This document shows, piece by piece, positions 24,509 through 33,049 of a stretch of DNA of 64,000 bases; position 1 is the first letter of the stretch; every line of letters begins with the position of its first letter. A program made the translations under genes and the position numbers. The stretch lies in assembly GCF_006539165.1 (NCBI RefSeq), contig NZ_BJMM01000021.1, positions 1 through 64,000 of the forward strand. The letters run 5' to 3'. The stretch comes from Streptomyces cacaoi. GTDB lineage: Bacteria > Actinomycetota > Actinomycetes > Streptomycetales > Streptomycetaceae. The notes under the pieces are model-generated. The model saw nothing but the letters and a program-made list of their open reading frames with translations, ran no database searches and was not told the origin of the DNA.

Positions 24509-25990
24509 GTGGACCCGCGCCTCGCAGCGGACCTGGACGATCTGCCGCAGCTGTTGGAAGCAGTACGCCGGCGCACGGCCGCGCTGGCCCGGGACGTACC
24601 CGAAAGAGCGGTCCTCCCGGCTGTCCCGACTGCGCCGACTGCGCTGACCGGATCGGCTGGATCGGCTGGATCGGCTGGATCGGCTGGGTCGGTTGGGTCG
24701 GCTGTGCCGGTGGGGGAGCCCGCGCCCCCTCCCGAGCGGGGCAGCGGCCTGCACGGCGCGCTGGAGGAGTTCACCGCCCGCTGGGAACCGGCCTTCTCCA
24801 GCAGCACCGGACCCCGGTACCTCGGCTTCGTGACCGGGGGTACGACCCCGGCCGCGCTGGCCGGCGACTGGCTGGCCGCCGCCTGGGACCAGAACCCGAT
24901 GAACTCGCTGGACCCGGGCGGGCCACTGCTGGAGCGCGAGACGCTCTCCTGGCTGCGCGCCCTCTTCGGCCTCACCGACGCCCACCACGGCGTGTTCGTG
25001 AGCGGCGCGACGATGTCCAACACGACCGGCCTCGCCGTCGCCAGGGAGTGGCTCGGCGAACGCGCCGGTGTCTGCGTGGCCGAGGACGGGGCGGCGGCGC
25101 TGGGCCCGGTGCGGGTGCTGTCCGGTGCCGCGCACTCCAGCGTCGCCAAGGCGCTGTCGCTCCTCGGCCTGGGACGCGGTGCACTCGTCCGGGTGGAAAC
25201 GCTGCCGGGGCGGGAGGCCGTCGACCCGGCAGCGCTGGAGAGCGCGCTGCGCGAGGCGGAGGAGGCCGGCGCCGGCTGCGTCGTCGTGGCCAACCTGGGG
25301 ACCGTCGACACCGCCGACTTCGACGAGCTGCGCGCGCTCCTCGCACTGCGCGAGCGGTACCGCTTCTGGCTGCACGCCGACGCGGCCTTCGGCGCCTTCG
25401 CGGCGCTCTCGCCGCGCCACGCACATCTCGTCACGGGCGGCGGCGGCCTCGACGCGGCCGACTCCGTCTGCGTCGACCTGCACAAGTGGCTGAACGTCCC
25501 CTACGACAGCGCGGTCCTCTTCACCCGGCGCCCGGACCTCCAGGCAGCCGTCTTCCGGAACGCCGCCGCCTACCTCGGCCCGCTCGGCGAGAACCCGGAC
25601 GGCGTGCACCTCACCCCGGAGAACTCCCGCCGACTGCGGGCTCTGGCCGCCTGGTTCACGCTGCGCGCCTACGGGCGGGAAGGCCACCGGGAGATCGTGG
25701 AGCGGTGCGTCGCCTGCGCCCACCGGCTGGGCGCAGCTGTCGAGGCCCTGCCCGGCCTGCGGCTGCTCGCGCCGGTACGCCTGAACGTCGTCTGCTTCAC
25801 CCTCGCCCGGGACGCGACCGGCGAACGCCTCGCCCGCCTCGCGGAAGCACTCGCCGACGAGGTGTTCCTGACCCCCACGGTTCACGCCGGCACCCCCGCC
25901 CTGCGCGCGGCCTTCAGCAACTGGCGCACCACAGAAGCGGACGCGGACCGCGTCGCGGCAGCACTGGCCCACGCGCTCCACAGCCTGTGA
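24509..25990 (+). CDS. PLP-dependent decarboxylase (group II, aromatic amino acid type)
   Basis: A 493-residue fold-type I PLP enzyme of the DDC/glutamate decarboxylase family. The PLP lysine is Lys326 in DLHKWLN, preceded by HADAAFG with the pyridine-binding Asp; the N-terminal substrate region GFVTGGTTPAALAGDWLAAAWDQN fits the family. Between residues ~45 and 70 is a Gly-Ser-Ala repeat linker made by a 9-bp DNA repeat. The GTG at 24509 follows AAGGGAG at 7 bases; a GTG at 24488 is possible. Substrate not predictable: candidates include tyrosine, tryptophan, DOPA and diaminobutyrate. Confidence 0.85.
   Translation: MDPRLAADLDDLPQLLEAVRRRTAALARDVPERAVLPAVPTAPTALTGSAGSAGSAGSAGSVGSAVPVGEPAPPPERGSGLHGALEEFTARWEPAFSSSTGPRYLGFVTGGTTPAALAGDWLAAAWDQNPMNSLDPGGPLLERETLSWLRALFGLTDAHHGVFVSGATMSNTTGLAVAREWLGERAGVCVAEDGAAALGPVRVLSGAAHSSVAKALSLLGLGRGALVRVETLPGREAVDPAALESALREAEEAGAGCVVVANLGTVDTADFDELRALLALRERYRFWLHADAAFGAFAALSPRHAHLVTGGGGLDAADSVCVDLHKWLNVPYDSAVLFTRRPDLQAAVFRNAAAYLGPLGENPDGVHLTPENSRRLRALAAWFTLRAYGREGHREIVERCVACAHRLGAAVEALPGLRLLAPVRLNVVCFTLARDATGERLARLAEALADEVFLTPTVHAGTPALRAAFSNWRTTEADADRVAAALAHALHSL
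24651..24705 (+). repeat. 9-bp tandem repeat inside the decarboxylase gene
   Basis: About six copies of a ggatcggct-type unit, encoding Gly-Ser-Ala repeats. The unit length is a multiple of three, so copy-number change would alter linker length without frameshift. Confidence 0.8.
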
Positions 25991-26043
25991 CAGCGCCGGG
26001 ACGCTCCCGCGGTCCCACGGCGCTCCGCCCCGCGCGAATTCTT

Positions 26044-26109
26044 CGACAGCTGTGGCGCCGTTTCCCTCCGAAAGCTGCGGCACCGTTTCCTTCGACAGCT
26101 GTGGGCGCC
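26044..26109. repeat. 25-bp imperfect tandem repeat, 2.6 copies
   Basis: Units at 26044-26068 (starting cgacagctgtggcgccgttt), 26069-26093 (cgaaagctgcggcaccgttt) and a partial third at 26094-26109. They lie between the decarboxylase stop and the end of the decayed regulator. The sequence does not suggest a function. Confidence 0.8.
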
Positions 26110-26113
26110 TCGC

Positions 26114-26575
26114 TCAGCTGTGCTCGGTCACCAGCACGGCCCGGGCGTGCGGCGCCGGCGCCCCGAAGGTGCGGGAGGTCCCCGGGGTAGGCCACGTAGT
26201 CCCGGACCGGAGTTCGACGGGCCCGGAGGTGAGGCCGACGAGGGCGCGCCCCGAGGTCAGCAGCACGTGCCCGACGACCCCCGGCATGTGCGGCTCGGAG
26301 TCCCGCGCGGTGCCCCGTGCGGCCGTCGATGCGGTAGAGGTCGCGGCGTACCCCGGGCGGGCCCGCGGCCGGCAGCGTCGCGCGGTCGTCGGCCTCGGCG
26401 GCGGCCGCGGTGAGCCCTTCGTCGGCGCGGACGACCCGGGTGCGGGGACGGGGCGGGTCGAAGAGCCGCGCGAACGGCACGTCCAGCGTGACGCAGAGCG
26501 CCCGGAGGGTTCCCGGGCTGGAATCCCGGAGCCCGCCTCCAGCTGGGAGAGCGTCGACTTCCAGCGCTCGTGCAT
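26114..26575 (-). pseudogene. Decayed XRE-cupin regulator
   Basis: The remains of an XRE regulator with a C-terminal cupin domain are scattered over two frames. The end of the helix-turn-helix (RWKSTLSQLEAGSG) is in one frame. The continuation SSPGTLRALCVTLDVPFARLFDPP and the start of the cupin part are in another. The cupin end (MPGVVGHVLLTSGRALVGLTSGPVELRSGTTWP...VLVTEHS, stop at 26114) returns to the first. The first helices of the DNA-binding domain are missing. At least two frameshifts plus an N-terminal deletion are needed, so no functional product is expected. Confidence 0.75.
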
Positions 26576-26593
26576 GCGCTATGGAGAACGCCG

Positions 26594-26770
26594 GAGCGGC
26601 GACAGCTGCGCGACATCGCGCTGATGTGCCTGGCGATCTGCTGCATCGGTCTGTCGTACGGAGCGTCAGCGCGGCCTCCGGCTTCCCGCTGTGGTTCCCG
26701 GTGCGGCTCGGCACGCTCGTCCTGGCCGCCTCGTCGGAGTTCCTGTTCACCGGCGTCCTCGCAGGAGCGG
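26594..26770 (+). pseudogene. AzlC (branched-chain amino acid exporter) remnant
   Basis: Two short frame-shifted pieces read as consecutive parts of an AzlC N-terminal half: LRDIALMCLAICCIGLSYGASA, then in another frame SAASGFPLWFPVRLGTLVLAASSEFLFTGVLAG. A break near 26665 separates them; the rest of azlC and all of azlD are absent. It is divergent from the decayed XRE-cupin regulator, the usual partner of azlCD, so the whole exporter locus has decayed with its regulator. Confidence 0.75.
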
Positions 26771-26870
26771 GGCCGGGTGTTCCGGGTACGGCCTGGCGGC
26801 CCCCGGCCGGGAGGGGTGCGGGGGCCGCCGAACCGGAGGCGCATCTTTGCTACGGGGGTAAGGTTCCGGT

Positions 26871-27569
26871 ATGGGAACCGACACGAGTCCGGCCGGTGCG
26901 CCGGTGCGCCCCCGCCGTCCGGTCCCGGACCCGGAGGTCGCGGCGCTGGGGCTGCGGGAGGTCAAGAAGCGGGAGACCCGGCAGCTGATCTCCGACCACG
27001 CCACCCGGCTCTTCGTCGAGCAGGGCTTCGAGGACACGACGATCACGGACATCGCCACCGCGGCGCGGGTCGCCAAGAAGACCGTCACCAACTACTTCCC
27101 GCGCAAGGAGGAGTTGGCCCTCGACCACCAGGAGGAGTTCGTCGCCGGCCCCGCACGCACCGTCCGGGAACGCGCGTCCGGCGAGTCGGCCCTGGCGGCG
27201 CTGCGCCGCGCGTTCCTCGCGGCCGTCGCGGACGAGGACCCCGTCGCGGGCTTCGCGGGGCACGAGTTCTCCCGCATGGTCGCCGACAGCCCGACGCTCT
27301 CCGCCTGTCTGCGCGGACTCCACGACCGGCGTGAACAGGCCCTGCTGGCGGTGCTGTCCGAGGCCGTCGGCGAACCGGCCGAGAGCGTCACCGTGCGCAC
27401 CGCGGCGTCCCTGCTCGGCGGCGTCCACCGCGTGCTCTTCCAGCGCATCCAGGAACTCACCCTGGCCGGACAGGACAACCGGGAGATCGCCCGGACCCTG
27501 GCCCGGGAGGCGGCCCGGGCCTTCGACCTCCTGGCCCCCTCGCTGGGCGACTACGCGGTACGCCCCTGA
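26871..27569 (+). CDS. TetR-family transcriptional regulator
   Basis: A 232-residue regulator. The TetR helix-turn-helix is at about 32-85 (LISDHATRLFVEQGFEDTTITDIATAARVAKKTVTNYFPRKEELALD), followed by an all-helical ligand/dimer domain of normal length. The first 30 residues are disordered. No obvious target is adjacent: upstream is the decayed exporter and downstream a convergent second TetR gene. Ligand unknown. Confidence 0.88.
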   Translation: MGTDTSPAGAPVRPRRPVPDPEVAALGLREVKKRETRQLISDHATRLFVEQGFEDTTITDIATAARVAKKTVTNYFPRKEELALDHQEEFVAGPARTVRERASGESALAALRRAFLAAVADEDPVAGFAGHEFSRMVADSPTLSACLRGLHDRREQALLAVLSEAVGEPAESVTVRTAASLLGGVHRVLFQRIQELTLAGQDNREIARTLAREAARAFDLLAPSLGDYAVRP

Positions 27570-27627
27570 ACCGACCGCCGCCGGGGCCGTGTTGCGGTGC
27601 GCGCCCCCGAAGCGGGCGCGGAACGGC

Positions 27628-28347
27628 CTATCCCGCCGGGCAGTCGGCGGACGCGCGGCTGAACGCGCCCCCGCGGGCGGCGAGGACGGCGGCCCGGGCG
27701 GACCGCGCCGGGAGATCGGGATCCGCCGCCGTGTGCAGGAGCACGGCCTCGTGGTACAGCGGCGCCGTGGCGTGGACCAGCAGTTGCCGCGCGTCGGTCG
27801 AGGCGGCGATCTCCCCGCGCGCCACCGCGCGGGCGACGATCACCTCGCACCGCTCGTAGCGCTCCTCCCAGAAGCGGCGCAGCGCCGTGGCGGCCTCCTC
27901 GGAGCGGAACGAGGCCGCTATCAGGGCGGTGGCCAGCGAGGGCTCCTCCTGGAGCGCGGCCAGCAGTTCCTCGTTCAGCGCGAGCAGATCCCCCTCCAGC
28001 GTGCCGGTGTCGGCGGGCCGCCAGGTGTCGTCGCCGGCGGCGTCCAGTGTGTCCGCGAGGAGCCCTCCCACGTCGCGCCAGCGCCGGTAGACCGTGGCCC
28101 GGTGCACACCGGAACGGATCGCCACGGCCTCGATGGTGAGCCCGTCGTAGCCGTACTCCATGAGCAGCGGGCCGACCGACTCCAGGACCTGCGAGCGGAC
28201 CCGGGCCGTCCGGCCGCCGGGCCGCGTGCCCGCCCCTCCCGCGCGCCCGTCCCGCCCGCTCCGGCCGTCCCGGGAATCGCCGGGGTTCCCGGGGGCTCCG
28301 GGGGTTCTGGCGTCCTCGGCGGCCTCGTCGGCCTCGGCGTCGTCCAT
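27628..28347 (-). CDS. TetR-family regulator next to the ABC-F resistance group
   Basis: A 239-residue regulator. A ~45-residue Gly/Asp/Arg-rich disordered N terminus precedes the TetR DNA-binding domain (about 48-100; LLMEYGYDGLTIEAVAIRSGVHRATVYRRWRDVGGL) and a C-terminal ligand domain of the TetR_C type. The start at the ATG at 28347 follows GAGGAG. It is divergent from the ABC-F gene, with a 16-bp palindrome between them, so it probably represses that gene or itself. Confidence 0.86.
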   Translation of the reverse strand: MDDAEADEAAEDARTPGAPGNPGDSRDGRSGRDGRAGGAGTRPGGRTARVRSQVLESVGPLLMEYGYDGLTIEAVAIRSGVHRATVYRRWRDVGGLLADTLDAAGDDTWRPADTGTLEGDLLALNEELLAALQEEPSLATALIAASFRSEEAATALRRFWEERYERCEVIVARAVARGEIAASTDARQLLVHATAPLYHEAVLLHTAADPDLPARSARAAVLAARGGAFSRASADCPAG

Positions 28348-28424
28348 GTCCGCTCCTCGGTCGGGTCGTGCGGTGGGCTTCGGAAGTCTGTTGCGCGGGT
28401 CGGTGCGACGTGCCATCATCCTAA

Positions 28425-28440
28425 CGCGACAACCGTCGCG
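28425..28440. promoter_or_regulatory. Palindrome between TetR and ABC-F genes
   Basis: CGCGAC-aacc-GTCGCG: perfect 6-bp arms, 78 bases upstream of the TetR start and followed by an AT-rich ataaaa. It is a suitable TetR operator; assignment is by position only. Confidence 0.6.
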
Positions 28441-28634
28441 ATAAAAGCCCGCCGGGTGTCCGGTCGGGCCGTGCAGAGCCGTACGGGGCCGTACAGGGCC
28501 GTGCTGAGCCATGTAGAGCCGTGCGCCCCGCCGGAATCCGGAATCAGAGGAGAAGCCGATGCTCGTCCGAAGCGCTCACCAGTCCCCGCGGCCCTCGCAG
28601 GCCGCTCCGTTCCGGAACGCTTCGGAGTGCGCGC

Positions 28635-30323
28635 ATGCCGACACAGATCACCGCCCGGTCCGTCACCAAGTCGTACGAGGGCCGCACCGTTCTCGACGGA
28701 GCCGACTGCACGCTCAGGCCCGGTGAACGCGCCGGAATCGTCGGCGAGAACGGTTCCGGCAAGTCCACACTGCTGCGCCTGCTCGCCGGCCGCGAGCAGC
28801 CCGACAGCGGCGAGGTCGTCGTCCAGGCCGAGGGCGGCGTCGGGTATCTCGCCCAAGAGGAGCACCTCCCGGCGGAGTTGACCGTCCAGCAGGTCATCGA
28901 CCGCTCCCTGGCCGTCCTGCGTTCCATGGAGGAACGCCTGCGGACGCTGGAATCGGCCATGGCACGAGGGGACGACTCCGTCCTCGCGGAGTACGGCGAA
29001 CTGCTCACCGCCTTCGAACTCCGCGGCGGATACGAAGCGGAGGCGCGCGTCGAACGCGCCCTGCACGGCCTCGGCCTGGGCCTCCTGCCCCGCGGACGCA
29101 CCGTCGGCGGGCTGTCCGGCGGCGAACGCGTCCGGCTGCGGCTGGCCGCTCTGCTCGCGGCCGGCCCCGAGATCCTCCTGCTCGACGAGCCCACCAACCA
29201 TCTCGACGACGCCGCCCTCACCTGGCTCGAAGAGCATCTGCGCGGCCGACGGGGCACGACCGTCGCCGTCTCCCACGACCGCGCCTTCCTGGAGCGCGTC
29301 GCCACCACCCTGATCGAGGTCGACGCGGACACCCGCGCCGTCGAGCGGTACGGCAACGGCTACGCGGGCTATCTGCGGGAGAAGGCCGCAGCCCGCCGGC
29401 GCTGGGCCGAGTCCTACGAACGGTGGTGCGAGGAGGCCGCGAGGCTGCGCGAGGCCGCGGCCACCACCGCCCGCAGGGTGGCCCCCGGCAGAGCGATGAA
29501 GGACGGCAACAAGATGGCGTACGACCGCGCCGGAGGCCGGGTCCAGCAGTCGCTCGCCGCCCGGGTGCGCAACGCGGAGGAACGCCTGCGCCGCCTGCTC
29601 GCCGATCCGGTCCCCCCACCGCCCGAGCCGCTGCGTTTCGCCACCGCCCCGCGCACCGGCGGCCCGCTGTCGCCCGGCGCGGGCCGGCGCAGCGTGCTGG
29701 TGGCCGAGGCGGTGGCCGTCGACGGGCGGCTGGCCCGCACCGATCTCTCGCTGAAACCCGGCGCCCGGCTGCTGATCACCGGGCCCAACGGCGCCGGAAA
29801 AAGCACCCTGTTGCACGTCCTGGCGGGCAGGCTGACGCCCACGTCGGGCCGGGTGGAATGTGGCGGAGCGGTCGGGCTGCTCGCCCAGGAACCCGAACTC
29901 CCGCCCGGCGCCGGGGAGATGACGCTGCTCGACGCCTTCGCCCAGGGGCGCCCGGGAGCCCCGGAGGACCACACCCGGCGGCTGCTCTCCCTCGGCCTGT
30001 TCACCGCCGACCGGCTCGCCGTGCCCGTGTCCCGGCTGTCCACGGGGCAGCGCCAGCGGCTCGCGCTGGCCCGGCTGGTCACCGAACCCGCCGATGTGCT
30101 GCTGCTGGACGAGCCGACCAACCACCTCTCGCCCGCGCTGGTGGAGGAGTTGGAGGCGGCGCTGGAGCAGTACACCGGCGCGCTCGTCGTCGTCAGCCAC
30201 GACCGGCGGCTGCGGCAGCGATGGCGGGGCGAGCGGCTCTCCCTGGAGTCCGCTCCTCCCCCTCTCGGGGAGGCCTCGCTCCCCCTCGGCACGGCGGCAC
30301 CGCACGAGAGGAGCACACGGTGA
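28635..30323 (+). CDS. ABC-F ATPase, ribosomal-protection (antibiotic-resistance) type
   Basis: A 562-residue soluble protein with two ABC domains and no membrane segments. First Walker A GENGSGKST (37-45), signature LSGGERVRLRL and Walker B LLLDEPTNHLDD; second Walker A GPNGAGKST, signature LSTGQRQRLAL and LLLDEPTNHLSP. The linker contains AMKDGNKMAYDRAGGRVQQS and DPVPPPPEPLRF, which resembles linkers of Streptomyces antibiotic-resistance ABC-F proteins such as OleB, TlrC and SrmB. These displace macrolides, lincosamides or streptogramins from the ribosome. It overlaps the next gene, a streptogramin B lyase, by four bases, which supports a streptogramin role. Start ATG after GGAG. Confidence 0.88.
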   Translation: MPTQITARSVTKSYEGRTVLDGADCTLRPGERAGIVGENGSGKSTLLRLLAGREQPDSGEVVVQAEGGVGYLAQEEHLPAELTVQQVIDRSLAVLRSMEERLRTLESAMARGDDSVLAEYGELLTAFELRGGYEAEARVERALHGLGLGLLPRGRTVGGLSGGERVRLRLAALLAAGPEILLLDEPTNHLDDAALTWLEEHLRGRRGTTVAVSHDRAFLERVATTLIEVDADTRAVERYGNGYAGYLREKAAARRRWAESYERWCEEAARLREAAATTARRVAPGRAMKDGNKMAYDRAGGRVQQSLAARVRNAEERLRRLLADPVPPPPEPLRFATAPRTGGPLSPGAGRRSVLVAEAVAVDGRLARTDLSLKPGARLLITGPNGAGKSTLLHVLAGRLTPTSGRVECGGAVGLLAQEPELPPGAGEMTLLDAFAQGRPGAPEDHTRRLLSLGLFTADRLAVPVSRLSTGQRQRLALARLVTEPADVLLLDEPTNHLSPALVEELEAALEQYTGALVVVSHDRRLRQRWRGERLSLESAPPPLGEASLPLGTAAPHERSTR

Positions 30324-31465
30324 CGGCCACCCCGAACACCCCGGATACCTCGAAGGCTCAGAACGCCCCGAAGACACCGAAGGCTCACAACACTCCGGAC
30401 ACCCGGAGCGCGCCGGACGTGCAGAACACTCGGAACACTCGGAAGACGCCGCACGCCCCGGGCACTTCGAACGCCCCCACGACTGCGGACGCCCCGCGCA
30501 CCGGGGGCGCCCGGTACCTCCCGGCGATCGCGGGGGCCGCGATCGCCGGGCCGGGGAGCGCCGTGGAACGCATCGCCGTCGCCGAGGACGGAGCGGGCCC
30601 CTACGACCTGGTCACCGGGCCGGACGGCGCCCTGTGGCTCACGCTCGTCCACTCCGGCGAGATCGGCCGCCTGGCCCCCGACGGCCGGTTCGACCGCTTC
30701 TCCCTGGGCGCTCCCGGCTGTGCGCCGTGCCGGATCGTGGTGGGCCCGGACGGCGCCCTGTGGTTCACCCGGACCAAGGACCACCGCATCGGGCGGATCA
30801 CGGTCGACGGCCGGGCCACGGCCTTCACCCCGCCCACCCCCGGCTGCGCGCCCTGGGATCTCACCGTCGGCCCGGACGGGGCGCTGTGGTTCACGGAGAC
30901 GACGGCGGACCGCATCGGCCGGATCGCCGTGGAGGGAGAGATCACGGAGTTTCCGCTGCCACTGAGCGGAGCCTTTCCCTCCGGCATCGCGGCCGGCCCG
31001 GGCGGGGCGCTGTGGTGCACGCTCAACCAGGCGGACGCCCTGGCCCGGGTCGGCCTGGACGGCAAGGTCACGGTGCTGCCGCTGCCGACTGCGGGGGCCG
31101 CCCCGGTCGGGCTGGCCGACGGGCGCGGCGGGGGAGACGAGGCGGTGTGGTTCGTCGAGATCGGGGCGGGCCGGCTCGGCAGGGCGACGCCGGAGGGAGA
31201 CATCCAGGAGTTCCCCCTGCCGGACAGCGCGTCCCGGCCGCACGCCGTCACCGTCGCCCCGGACGGCACCCGCTGGTTCACCGAGTGGGGAGCGCACCGC
31301 GTCGGCTGCCTGGCGCCGGACGGCACGCTGACCGAGTACGCACTGCCCGAGGGGGCGCAGCCGCACGGGGTGGCGATCGGCCCGTCGTCCGCCCCACCGG
31401 GCTGGACCGTCCATGTGGCGCTGGAATCGGGGGAGGTGGCGACGATCGGCACGGGCAGCGCATGA
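30320..31465 (+). CDS. vgb: Virginiamycin B (streptogramin B) lyase
   Basis: A 381-residue protein whose C-terminal ~300 residues are a seven-bladed propeller built of repeats GPDGALWFT..DRIGRI, as in Vgb. Vgb linearises streptogramin B by breaking the ester ring with Mg2+. In a Vgb-length numbering the His and Glu positions match: His308/Glu322 (RPHAVTVAP...WFTEWG), and the catalytic pair His349 (PHGVAIG) and Glu369 (VALESGEV). The N-terminal ~80 residues are Thr/Pro/Asn-rich with no Vgb counterpart. The GTG at 30320 overlaps the ABC-F stop (GTGA) and has GAGAGGAG; an internal GTG at 30563 with GGGGAG would give a 300-residue, family-length protein. Confidence 0.88.
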   Translation: MTATPNTPDTSKAQNAPKTPKAHNTPDTRSAPDVQNTRNTRKTPHAPGTSNAPTTADAPRTGGARYLPAIAGAAIAGPGSAVERIAVAEDGAGPYDLVTGPDGALWLTLVHSGEIGRLAPDGRFDRFSLGAPGCAPCRIVVGPDGALWFTRTKDHRIGRITVDGRATAFTPPTPGCAPWDLTVGPDGALWFTETTADRIGRIAVEGEITEFPLPLSGAFPSGIAAGPGGALWCTLNQADALARVGLDGKVTVLPLPTAGAAPVGLADGRGGGDEAVWFVEIGAGRLGRATPEGDIQEFPLPDSASRPHAVTVAPDGTRWFTEWGAHRVGCLAPDGTLTEYALPEGAQPHGVAIGPSSAPPGWTVHVALESGEVATIGTGSA

Positions 31466-31576
31466 CATCTCCGCACCCCGGCGCGCACAGCCGGTGACAG
31501 TACCCGGCGGGGCCGCCGAGCAGGATCGGGGCCCGCCCCGGCCAGGCGGCCGGACGCTTTCGACAAGGATGGAGAC

Positions 31577-32362
31577 ATGGCACACCCCGACACGTTCGAC
31601 GCTCTCGTCGCCGAGGCGGAGGCGGCCCCGGTCGAGGGCTGGGGCTTCTCCTGGCTCAGAGGCCGGGCCACGGAGGACCGCCCTTCGTGGGGCTACCAGC
31701 GGCTGATGAGCGCACGCCTCGCCGCCGCGGGCGCGGCACTCGATCTTCAGACGGGCGGCGGCGAGGTCCTGGCGGAGGCGGAGAAGCTGCCCCCGGTGAT
31801 GGCGGCGACCGAGGGCTGGCCGCCGAACGTCGCGAAGGCCACCACACTGCTCCGGCCGCGCGGCGTGGTGGTGGTCGCCGTACCGGACGAGCCGCCGCTG
31901 CCGTTCGGGGACGGGGCGTTCGACCTGGTGACGAGCCGCCACCCGGTGCGGCCGTGGTGGCAGGAGATCGAGCGGGTGCTGGAGCCGGGCGGCACCTATC
32001 TGGCCCAGCACGTGGGCCCGGCCTCGGTGTTCGAGCTGGTCGAGTTCTTCCTCGGGCCCCAGCCGGAGGGGCGCGCCCAGCGGCGTCCCGAGGACGAGGT
32101 GGGGGAGGCGCGGGCGGCCGGTCTGGAGATCGTCGATCTGCGGGCGGAGCGCCTGCGGATGGAGTTCTTCGACGTCGGCGCCGTGATCTGGTTCCTGCGG
32201 AAGGTCGTCTGGATGGTCCCGGACTTCACCGTCGACCGCTACCGCGACCGCCTGCTGGAGCTGCACGAACGGATCCGCGCCGAGGGGGCGTTCGTGGCGC
32301 ACTCCGCCCGGCACCTCATCGAGGCACGCAAGCCGGCGGCCCCCGGCCCGGGCAACCGATGA
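31577..32362 (+). CDS. SAM-dependent methyltransferase
   Basis: A 261-residue class I methyltransferase: motif I ALDLQTGGGEVL, acidic motif II region VVVVAVPDEPPLPFGDGAFDLVTSRHP and motif III VLEPGGTYLAQHVG. It follows the lyase by 111 bases on the same strand and starts at an ATG with GGAG. Its sequence does not show an rRNA-methylase signature, so small-molecule methylation is more likely; a link to the resistance pair is only positional. Confidence 0.75.
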   Translation: MAHPDTFDALVAEAEAAPVEGWGFSWLRGRATEDRPSWGYQRLMSARLAAAGAALDLQTGGGEVLAEAEKLPPVMAATEGWPPNVAKATTLLRPRGVVVVAVPDEPPLPFGDGAFDLVTSRHPVRPWWQEIERVLEPGGTYLAQHVGPASVFELVEFFLGPQPEGRAQRRPEDEVGEARAAGLEIVDLRAERLRMEFFDVGAVIWFLRKVVWMVPDFTVDRYRDRLLELHERIRAEGAFVAHSARHLIEARKPAAPGPGNR

Positions 32363-32395
32363 GTCGGCCGGGCCCGTACCGGGGCAGCCGCGGCA

Positions 32396-32430
32396 GAGCG
32401 GTCAGACGCAGGGAGCGGTCAGACGCAAGG
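32396..32430. repeat. 17/18-bp tandem repeat
   Basis: gagcggtcagacgcagg (32396-32412) is directly repeated as gagcggtcagacgcaagg (32413-32430) in the gap between convergent genes. No function is evident. Confidence 0.8.
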
Positions 32431-32525
32431 AGTCGTCACCAGTAGGACAACCAGGCACGGCGGAACGGCCCGGTACAGCAGGGCAGTCGGGTGCAGGAGA
32501 GCGGTCGGGAGTGGAAGGGGGGGAG

Positions 32526-32942
32526 TCAGCCGCCGAAGAGCTTCAGCAGGTCCTGCTTCTCGAACATCCGGGCGGTGTCGATGGCGGAGGGGGTGCCGGC
32601 GTTGGGGTCGGCGCCCGCGTCGAAGAGCACACGGACGACCTCCTCCTCGCCCTTGAAGACCGCTCCCGCCAAGGGGGTCTGCCCCCGGTCGTTGGCGCGG
32701 TCGGGGTCGGCGCCGCGTGCGACGAGGGCGCGGACCGTCGCCGGGTGGCCGTGGTAGGCGGCCAGCATCAGCAGGGAGTCGCCCTTGTCGTTGGTGAGGT
32801 TCGCCGGGACGCCGGCGTCCACATAGGCGGCGACGGTGTCGACGTCCCCGTGCCGCGCGAGATCGAAGATCTTCTGCGCCAGCTCCAGGACCTCCGGGTC
32901 GTGTGCGGGCTCGTCGCTCTCGGGTGTGGGTGCGTCCGTCAT
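32526..32942 (-). CDS. Ankyrin-repeat protein
   Basis: A 138-residue soluble protein with three to four ankyrin repeats from about residue 25 to the end (GDVDTVAAYVDAGVPANLTNDKGDSLLMLAAYHGHPATVRALVARGADPDRANDRGQTPLAGAV). It serves protein-protein contact; the partner is unknown. It is convergent with the methyltransferase and downstream of the Eis-like gene on the same strand. Confidence 0.88.
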   Translation of the reverse strand: MTDAPTPESDEPAHDPEVLELAQKIFDLARHGDVDTVAAYVDAGVPANLTNDKGDSLLMLAAYHGHPATVRALVARGADPDRANDRGQTPLAGAVFKGEEEVVRVLFDAGADPNAGTPSAIDTARMFEKQDLLKLFGG

Positions 32943-33049
32943 GCCGTCAGCTTACGTACGGTGCGCCCGGTGAGCGCGCCGTGTGCTGCCCGTCCGGTGC
33001 GGGCGCCCTCCGGAACCGGTGCGGGCGCCCTCCGTACGGGCCGGGCCGG

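Noticed and set aside
29414..32314. Long minus-strand frame of nearly a thousand codons opposite ABC-F, vgb and the methyltransferase
   Set aside because: It shadows three genes with intact motifs on the plus strand; its sequence is Arg/Gly/Pro-rich without a recognisable fold.
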